Positions 1 through 3,666 of a stretch of DNA of 5,600 bases are shown here, in pieces. The notes under the pieces are model-generated. The model was given only the letters and a program-made list of their open reading frames with translations. It was not told the origin of the DNA and searched no databases. The position numbers and the translations under genes are program-made. Positions within the stretch are counted from its first letter, which is position 1; every line of letters starts with the position of its first letter. The DNA is from an uncultured Lachnospiraceae bacterium (GTDB lineage Bacteria; Bacillota; Clostridia; Lachnospirales; Lachnospiraceae): the NCBI GenBank assembly GCA_902797565.1, contig CADBTO010000137.1, positions 1 through 5,600 on the forward strand, in the 5' to 3' direction.

Positions 1-213
1 AAACGGAGCCCAATTCAGCTTTCCATACTCCCTGACAAGATTTCTTTCCGTCCCAAGCACGAAAAAAAGGATCCCGCTTGCCGCCGCTCCAACAAGATAA
101 GTCACTGTCAGTGACGCAAACGGATTCATGTCATTTGGTACGGATTTTGCACAAATCTGATATACCGTATTTGAAAACACCACCAAAGCAATCGGCCAAA
201 CATAAGAGAACAT
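1..213 (-). CDS. EamA/DMT-family membrane transporter, N-terminal part only (runs off the window)
   Basis: The reading frame begins with ATG at 213 and stays open for 71 codons to the window edge, so only the N-terminus is visible. A Shine-Dalgarno site (GGAGGA, 222-227) lies 8 bases upstream of this ATG. Two hydrophobic helices can be seen: about residues 5-22 (containing PIALVVFSNTVYQICAKSV) and about 32-54 (FASLTVTYLVGAAASGILFF). A first helix ending in an N-x-x-Y-Q-x-x-x-K-like stretch, then NPF and a second helix, fits the start of an EamA-type drug/metabolite transporter repeat as I know the family. These are inner-membrane proteins that move small metabolites or drugs; the substrate cannot be told from this piece. 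It follows the acetyltransferase gene by 58 bases with no terminator visible, so it may be the last known gene of the methyltransferase operon. Another small multi-helix membrane protein is possible. Confidence 0.7.
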   Translation of the reverse strand, partial: MFSYVWPIALVVFSNTVYQICAKSVPNDMNPFASLTVTYLVGAAASGILFFVLGTERNLVREYGKLNWAPF

Positions 214-271
214 AACCGCATTCCTCCATTCAAAAAATGCTGCCAGCCTGTCTATTTCTTCTGTGCACGAT

Positions 272-829
272 TCACCGTTCACTCCGCAGCAGCGCATACC
301 ATTCCGCATCACAGATCCCCTGATTATTTCTGTCGGAGCGTCTCAATCTGCCCTCATACTTCATCCCGCACTTTCTCATCACCATGCCAGAATGTGGATT
401 ATTCGGATCATGTCTGCTTTCGATTCTGTTAGCTTCAACAATGTCAAAAAAGAAATCTATCACAGCCTTCAGTGCCTCTGACATAATGCCCTGATGCCAC
501 CAGTTTCTTCCGATACAATAACCGATGTGTATCATTCCCACATCGTCATTCATTCCGACCGCTGAAATACTTCCAATCGGTTCATCTCCATTATCCTTGA
601 GAACAATCGCCCACTGGTAATAATCCTCCCGCTCATACGATTTCACCCAATCTTTCAGAACGGCTTTGCTGACATCCGCATCAGCATGAGGAGGCCATGT
701 CAGGAACTTTGTCACTTCTGGATCTGAAGCCCAGTTTTTATACATAGCGGCTGTGTCTGTGACAGAAAATTGCCGCAGGATCAATCTGCCTGTTTCCAAT
801 CTTCGTGTTCCGCAGTGTTTCAATGCCAT
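272..829 (-). CDS. GNAT-family N-acetyltransferase (RimJ/RimL-like)
   Basis: This 185-residue protein has the usual length and order of a GNAT acetyltransferase of the RimJ/RimL type. These enzymes transfer acetyl from acetyl-CoA to an amine on a protein terminus or small molecule. The N-terminus carries the typical LETGRLILRQF opening (residues 11-21), followed by a WxxDPEVTKFL-like segment (33-43). The acetyl-CoA-binding region is at about 103-120 (IGYCIGRNWWHQGIMSEAL), in which HQGIMSEA takes the place of the usual R/Q-x-x-G-x-G/A signature. A conserved-looking C-terminal block follows at 131-162 with ANRIESRHDPNNPHSG and a GMKYEGRLR ending. The start at 829 has GGAGG at 834-838 within the 12-base gap after the methyltransferase stop, so the two genes are very likely co-transcribed. 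The substrate is unknown; similar genes are often annotated as ribosomal-protein or antibiotic acetyltransferases, and the sequence does not choose between these. Confidence 0.9.
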   Translation of the reverse strand: MALKHCGTRRLETGRLILRQFSVTDTAAMYKNWASDPEVTKFLTWPPHADADVSKAVLKDWVKSYEREDYYQWAIVLKDNGDEPIGSISAVGMNDDVGMIHIGYCIGRNWWHQGIMSEALKAVIDFFFDIVEANRIESRHDPNNPHSGMVMRKCGMKYEGRLRRSDRNNQGICDAEWYALLRSER

Positions 830-841
830 AAAACCTCCAAT

Positions 842-1579
842 CTATGTATGAAAGAGCTTTTTCGGGCAGTTCCTGACATAAATCAGAAGGAAATTCATGA
901 TATCATACAGCCCTCTCTCTAAAAACGACCGATCACGCAAACCATATTCATGCCCCGATTCAAACCATTCCTGCCATGCTATGTCGTAACAGTCTGCTTC
1001 CTTCACTTCGATACGGCACCGGTCTTTGCACTCGTCCTTCAACAGCTTCTCCCACCAGACAGCAGTCTTGAAAAGTTCTGAATCATCGCCTTCTGCCCAT
1101 TCCTCAAAAAGCTGTTTCAGCCTGCCTTGCGGTTGTTCCTTTAATCCGGGAACAACGATCATCACATAACCGCCTTGTTTTACATACGGTAATATTTTAT
1201 CCGTGAATATCCCTTCTTTACATCCAAAATAATGATATGCATCCACACTGATTATGGCATCAAAATAATCCTGCGCAAAAGGCATCTCCATGGCATCTCC
1301 ATGGATTGGTATGACCTTTTCCTCCAGACCATGATCCCGTATCCTTAAGTAGTTTTCTGTTGCAGAGATCCAAAGATCAAAGGCATATACATGCCCTGCA
1401 TCTGTTTCATCTGCAAGAAACATCGATGTCAGAGCATAACCGCATCCCAGATCCAGTGTCCGGTTAAATCGAACATCTTCAGGCCTTCTGCGGATCAGTT
1501 CATCAAGCAGCCGAAACGAGTTAGGCCCCATCAGGTAATCCTTTGTGAAATACTTCTTATACTTTTCTATATTACTCAT
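842..1579 (-). CDS. Class I SAM-dependent methyltransferase
   Basis: This 245-residue cytosolic protein has the Rossmann-fold motifs of a class I S-adenosylmethionine-dependent methyltransferase. Motif I is TLDLGCGYALTS (residues 41-52), which binds SAM. The acidic end of strand 2 is D68 in VYAFDLW. A GDAMEMPF segment (94-101) resembles the loop contacting the adenine, and FDAIISVDAYHYF (106-118) is motif IV. The GGYVMIVVPG strand follows at 136-145. The C-terminal 100 residues are rich in Trp, acidic residues and Cys and probably form the substrate-specific part; the methyl acceptor cannot be read from the sequence. The N-terminal KYKKYFTKDYLMGPNS stretch matches, from memory, a recurrent methyltransferase group in Clostridia. 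An ATG at 1591 would add four residues, but it overlaps the Shine-Dalgarno site, so 1579 is preferred. The gene is followed 12 bases later by the acetyltransferase. Upstream lie a broken MGMT gene end and a terminator, with no clear promoter. Confidence 0.9.
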   Translation of the reverse strand: MSNIEKYKKYFTKDYLMGPNSFRLLDELIRRRPEDVRFNRTLDLGCGYALTSMFLADETDAGHVYAFDLWISATENYLRIRDHGLEEKVIPIHGDAMEMPFAQDYFDAIISVDAYHYFGCKEGIFTDKILPYVKQGGYVMIVVPGLKEQPQGRLKQLFEEWAEGDDSELFKTAVWWEKLLKDECKDRCRIEVKEADCYDIAWQEWFESGHEYGLRDRSFLERGLYDIMNFLLIYVRNCPKKLFHT

Positions 1580-1582
1580 ACA

Positions 1583-1589
1583 CTCCTCC
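1583..1589 (-). promoter_or_regulatory. Ribosome binding site that fixes the methyltransferase start
   Basis: On the minus strand the sequence reads ATGGAGGAGTGTATG. The GGAGGAG core overlaps the upstream in-frame ATG (1591) and lies just before the second ATG (1579), so ribosomes should start at 1579. Confidence 0.8.
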
Positions 1590-1617
1590 ATAAATCCATA
1601 CAGTCACAGGTCGCAGA

Positions 1618-1803
1618 CTATGTCATTTGATACACCGCAAGATCCACCCTCCCGTCCCGGACTTCCACACCTTCCTCCCGCAGCAGCGCCGCCTGGACTT
1701 CCCCGCCGCCAAACGCGAAGCCTCCGGCAAGTTCCCCTTTCGCATTAACCACGCGATAGCACGGGATATGGTCCGGGTCGGGATTCTTATGCAGCGCGTT
1801 TCC
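1618..1803 (-). pseudogene. Headless 3' end of a second MGMT-like (alkylated-DNA repair) gene
   Basis: The frame from 1803 to the TAG at 1618-1620 encodes 59 residues identical to the C-terminal MGMT part of the intact gene at 2612-3247, from GNALHKNPDP to DGRVDLAVYQ. It then ends with Met-Thr-stop instead of the six-residue tail of the intact copy. It includes the IPCYRVV active-site segment. It lacks the YjbR domain, the start of the MGMT domain (PYGRVATYSQIA) and the arginine-finger segment. Homology stops abruptly at 1803. The frame can be followed upstream to an ATG at 1890, but that stretch only reads through the toxin terminator and matches nothing recognisable, so I do not regard it as a gene. 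The stop lies 38 bases before the methyltransferase start, which suggests that the ancestral full-length gene once headed that operon. The remnant itself is unlikely to make a working protein. Confidence 0.85.
1627..1803. repeat. Direct repeat copy A (177 bp), left flank of the toxin-antitoxin cassette
   Basis: This aligns without gaps to 2633-2809 in the same orientation, with 164 of 177 positions identical by my hand count. The stretch 1631-1704 is perfectly identical to 2637-2710 (74 bp). All 13 differences fall at third codon positions and are silent. Confidence 0.9.
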
Positions 1804-1811
1804 GCCTATGC

Positions 1812-1839
1812 AAAAAGGACGTAGCCCGAAAGCTACGCC
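1812..1839 (-). terminator. Intrinsic terminator of the toxin-antitoxin operon
   Basis: On the minus strand an 8-bp stem (GGCGTAGC with GCTACGTC, one G-U pair in RNA) closes a TTTCGG loop and is followed by five T. The A-C mismatch on the other strand becomes G-U only in the minus-strand transcript, so it works best for minus transcription. It lies about 63 bases after the toxin stop and directly abuts the truncated MGMT remnant. A sister hairpin is at 3621-3648. Confidence 0.8.
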
Positions 1840-1902
1840 ATACGCCAATGTGTGCAGATACTTGCAAAATATTAAAGCAGAATATAACAAATACGCACGG
1901 TA

Positions 1903-2232
1903 TCATATCATATTGTCACGGTCTTGGCGAGCGTGCAGGAACCGTCTGACCTCCATAATTTTCTGACCATCTTCTTCCAGCACAACATAATAAATGATGT
2001 AGTTTCTGACATAAATCCTATAGTACGGGTGAATTCTGTCTTTGCGTGAGGGTAAAGCCTCGAATATTTCCGGTTTCTGTTCCAATCGCTCCAATATAGC
2101 AGCTTCAACATCGTCCAGCAGCTTATTGGCGGCAGCAGAGTTTTGTAAATTGTTGGAAATGTAGGACACATTATGGTCAAGCTCTTCATAGAACAGAGGA
2201 AGATATCTTAATTTACAGGGTTTCTCGTCCAT
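1903..2232 (-). CDS. RelE/ParE-superfamily toxin of a type II toxin-antitoxin system
   Basis: This 109-residue basic protein has the size and pattern of a RelE/ParE-superfamily toxin. RelE-like members cut mRNA at the ribosome and ParE-like members poison DNA gyrase; which one applies is not clear here. An N-terminal strand and helix pair (residues 7-52: LRYLPLFYEELDHNVSYI, then AANKLLDDVEAAILERL) is followed by YYRIYVRNYIIYYVV (70-84). The family-typical C-terminal core MEVRRFLHARQD (93-104) holds the basic residues and the His-Ala-Arg-x-Asp signature. An in-frame ATG at 2268 would add 12 residues, but GGAGGAA at 2238-2244 points to the ATG at 2232. That start lies inside the antitoxin gene, giving a 20-base overlap, as in translationally coupled toxin-antitoxin pairs. 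A terminator follows at 1812-1839. The gene looks intact. Confidence 0.9.
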   Translation of the reverse strand: MDEKPCKLRYLPLFYEELDHNVSYISNNLQNSAAANKLLDDVEAAILERLEQKPEIFEALPSRKDRIHPYYRIYVRNYIIYYVVLEEDGQKIMEVRRFLHARQDRDNMI

Positions 2233-2482
2233 TGATCTTCCTCCGAAGAGAGTGGAATACATCCTCATGGGTCAGCCTTACATCCGTAGAAGCAGCTGCT
2301 TCATCTGCGACATCCATGATATATTCCTCTGGCTCAGTAAGGCGGGAGTACGCCTCTATGCTCATGACAACCATAGTGCCATAGCCGTTTTTGGTCAAAT
2401 ATACAGGATCGCCAGTCTGAACGATATTTTCAATGTCAGTAAATTTGTTTCTCAGATCGGAAACGGGTCTGATTTGTACCAT
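2213..2482 (-). CDS. Phd/YefM-family antitoxin
   Basis: This 89-residue protein opens with IRPVSDLRNKFTDIENIV (residues 4-21) and continues with DPVYLTKNGYGTMVVMSIEAY (26-45). This is a textbook Phd/YefM (RelB-type) N-terminal fold, which dimerises and binds operator DNA. The C-terminal third (about 50-89) is acidic then basic and should be the disordered arm that wraps and neutralises the toxin. An ATG at 2497 is in frame, but the GAGAGG at 2490-2495 sits 7 bases before the ATG at 2482, which I take as the start. It overlaps the toxin start by 20 bases and comes first in the operon, the usual order that keeps antitoxin in excess. The promoter region directly upstream carries a perfect palindrome and an 11-bp tandem repeat, suitable for autorepression by this protein alone or with the toxin. 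Confidence 0.92.
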   Translation of the reverse strand: MVQIRPVSDLRNKFTDIENIVQTGDPVYLTKNGYGTMVVMSIEAYSRLTEPEEYIMDVADEAAASTDVRLTHEDVFHSLRRKINGRETL

Positions 2483-2495
2483 AGACTTACCTCTC

Positions 2496-2517
2496 ATAAC
2501 TTTATCATAATTTTATC
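2496..2517. repeat. 11-bp tandem repeat over the -10 region
   Basis: On the minus strand GATAAAATTAT is followed immediately by GATAAAGTTAT, with one mismatch. The period of 11 bp is about one helical turn, so both units face the same side of the DNA. It covers the -10 hexamer and predicted start point, and could be a second antitoxin-binding site. Confidence 0.6.
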
Positions 2518-2537
2518 AACTTGTTTGATTATATCAA
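2510..2537 (-). promoter_or_regulatory. Promoter of the toxin-antitoxin operon
   Basis: On the minus strand TTGATA (2532-2537) and TAAAAT (2510-2515) are separated by 16 bases, each one base from the sigma-70/sigma-A consensus. Predicted initiation near 2503 leaves a short leader of about 20 bases containing the GAGAGG site of the antitoxin. Another possible -10 (TATAAT) overlaps the palindrome but lacks a good -35 box. Confidence 0.65.
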
Positions 2538-2538
2538 A
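2524..2538. promoter_or_regulatory. Palindromic candidate operator over the -35 box
   Basis: TTTGATTATATCAAA is a perfect 6-bp inverted repeat with a 3-base spacer and covers the -35 hexamer of the antitoxin promoter. Phd/YefM and other antitoxins repress their own promoters through such palindromes; binding here is inferred from position and symmetry. Confidence 0.55.
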
Positions 2539-2611
2539 TTCAATCAGTATGCGCAAACTGGGTGGAAACTAAAATTCAAAATTTTTACACGCAATTTGCA
2601 AAAAAAAACAT

Positions 2612-3247
2612 TCATATTCGTGCTCTATTCCACTGGTACACCGCAAGATCCACCCTCCCGTCCCGGACTTCCACACCTTCCTCCCGCAGCAGCGCCGCCT
2701 GGACTTCCCCACCACCAAACGCGAAGCCGCCGGCGAGTTCCCCTTTCGCATTTACCACACGATAGCACGGGATATGGTCCGGGTCTGGATTCTTGTGCAG
2801 GGCATTCCCAACAGCACGCGCCATCTTCCGATCCCCTGCCAGTTCTGCAATCTGGCTATAGGTGGCAACCCGTCCATATGGGATTTTTTTCACTGCTTCA
2901 TAAATCCGTTTGGATGGACTGTCGCTGACCAGTTCATAGCTTTCCGCAATCATGGTCTTCACATCCCCCTCCGGGATCGTCCCGTCCAGGATAATCGTGT
3001 TCCAATGGTCCTTGTTCTGGTGGTAACCCGGCTGGACAGACGCATGTACCTGCCGCCAGAAAAACGCCTTGTCAGGGTCAACCTTTACATTCAAATTGAC
3101 AAATCCATCCCGCTCATACGTCCACAAAAATGCTTTCTTATTTCCCCGATACCGTACAAGCTGCCAGTTCGGGTCGTGGAACGGAGCATCCTGGTACGTG
3201 TCCGGAAAGGACAGGCCGAACTGCAGCGCTTCTTCTCTTGTTTTCAT
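2612..3247 (-). CDS. Fusion of an MmcQ/YjbR domain with an MGMT-type alkylated-DNA repair domain
   Basis: This 211-residue protein has two parts. Residues 1 to about 107 form an MmcQ/YjbR-like domain, with FGLSFPDTYQDAPFHDPNW near the start, a VRYRGNKKAFLWTYERDG strand pair, then PGYHQNKDHWNTIILDG and IAESYELV. Residues 112 to about 206 are an O6-alkylguanine-DNA alkyltransferase (MGMT) domain. PYGRVATYSQIAELAG is the helix-turn-helix start; MARAVGNAL contains the likely arginine finger R144; N153 and IPCYRVV follow, with the acceptor cysteine at C161. The residue after the cysteine is Tyr where classic MGMT has His. Because the cysteine is kept, this is not an alkyltransferase-like protein in the strict sense. 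The likely role is repair or sensing of alkylated guanine. The ATG at 3247 with AAGGGA upstream is chosen; a GTG at 3265 preceded by AGGAG, or an ATG at 3313, would lengthen it. The last six residues (WNRARI) differ from the duplicated copy. Confidence 0.85.
   Translation of the reverse strand: MKTREEALQFGLSFPDTYQDAPFHDPNWQLVRYRGNKKAFLWTYERDGFVNLNVKVDPDKAFFWRQVHASVQPGYHQNKDHWNTIILDGTIPEGDVKTMIAESYELVSDSPSKRIYEAVKKIPYGRVATYSQIAELAGDRKMARAVGNALHKNPDPDHIPCYRVVNAKGELAGGFAFGGGEVQAALLREEGVEVRDGRVDLAVYQWNRARI
2633..2809. repeat. Direct repeat copy B (177 bp), right flank of the toxin-antitoxin cassette
   Basis: This is the matching partner of 1627-1803 and forms the last 59 shared codons of the intact MGMT domain. 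The 823-2632-type spacer is really 1804-2632 (829 bp) and holds exactly the toxin-antitoxin cassette with its promoter and terminator. Confidence 0.9.
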
Positions 3248-3249
3248 CT

Positions 3250-3547
3250 TCAATCCCTTACACACATTTCTCCTGGCCCAATGCCTCGCACCAGATCTCT
3301 GCCGGCAAAACAACCCTCCTCCACTTCCCTCACATAAATCGGATACAATTCATGGTATTTTCTCCGGATAGTGAAATTTTCCAGATGATCGAATTCCATA
3401 AATCTCCATCATACTATAGGGCAGCGTGTAAATCGGTTGTCTTGTAATGATCACATAGTAATTCGTACTTTCCTTCACGAACGCCGCAAATTCTTTTGAA
3501 ATAGGAACGCTCATCATAAAACCGTTCACTTTTCCATCTATTTCTTC
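3250..3547 (-). pseudogene. Truncated and frameshifted remnant of an unidentified gene
   Basis: A 65-codon frame from 3547 to a TGA at 3350-3352 reads like real protein: MMSVPISKEFAAFV, then YYVIITRQPIYTLPYS, then EIYGIRSSGKFHYPEK. The sense then continues in another frame with YHELYPIYVREVEEG and ends at the TGA at 3250-3252. Adding back two bases (TA) near 3355-3360 would join them as PEK-I-YHELYP, so a 2-base deletion is the simplest explanation. The 5' side is also broken by an in-frame TAA at 3548-3550. Before it, the same frame reads RWIDVCLPDMLR back towards the terminator at 3621. The YVIITR...LPYS...EIYGI phrase recalls, from memory only, uncharacterised proteins of Clostridia; I cannot name the family. 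The final TGA is two bases before the ATG of the YjbR-MGMT gene. The remnant may now serve only as leader for that gene. Confidence 0.55.
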
Positions 3548-3549
3548 TT

Positions 3550-3579
3550 ATCTTAACATGTCCGGCAAACACACGTCAA
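3550..3579 (-). promoter_or_regulatory. Candidate promoter for the YjbR-MGMT gene
   Basis: On the minus strand TTGACG (3574-3579) and TAAGAT (3550-3555) are separated by 18 bases, with a TG one base before the -10 box (extended -10). It lies just after the terminator at 3621-3648, where a new transcript would need to start. It would give a leader of about 295 bases through the gene remnant. The -10 box matches only four of six consensus bases. Confidence 0.4.
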
Positions 3580-3620
3580 TCCATCTTCCGCCTTTCCCAC
3601 CGCGAACCCCGTCATACCAC

Positions 3621-3648
3621 AAAAGGGCGCAGCCCGAAAGCTGCGCCC
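3621..3648 (-). terminator. Intrinsic terminator of the large Ig-domain protein gene
   Basis: On the minus strand GGGCGCAGC and GCTGCGCCC form a perfect 9-bp stem around TTTCGG, followed by TTTT. The hairpin starts 18 bases after the TAA at 3667. The loop contains UUCG, which often makes very stable hairpins. It is nearly the same hairpin as at 1812-1839, with paired changes in the stem. Confidence 0.9.
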
Positions 3649-3666
3649 CACATCCGTTTATTTCAA

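Noticed and set aside
1281..1302. Perfect 11-bp tandem repeat GGCATCTCCAT inside the methyltransferase gene
   Set aside because: The unit is not a multiple of three, yet the encoded IHGDAMEMPF fits the expected methyltransferase motif, so it is probably a chance result of codon choice and not a recent duplication.
1804..1890. Possible start of the MGMT remnant at ATG 1890, making a 90-residue protein
   Set aside because: The extra N-terminal stretch is a read-through of the toxin terminator hairpin, has no ribosome site that I can see and no resemblance to an MGMT domain.
2569..2611. Run of nine A (T on the minus strand) after the YjbR-MGMT stop as a terminator
   Set aside because: No stable GC-rich stem precedes the T-run; the only inverted sequence nearby is a four-base stem.
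1804..2632. Toxin-antitoxin segment as an integron cassette or insertion sequence
   Set aside because: No attC-like core sites, terminal inverted repeats, transposase or integrase are visible; only the flanking MGMT direct repeats mark its ends.
2774..3337. Plus-strand 187-codon open frame opposite the YjbR-MGMT gene
   Set aside because: Shadow of a gene with two recognisable domains on the other strand; its translation shows no family motif.
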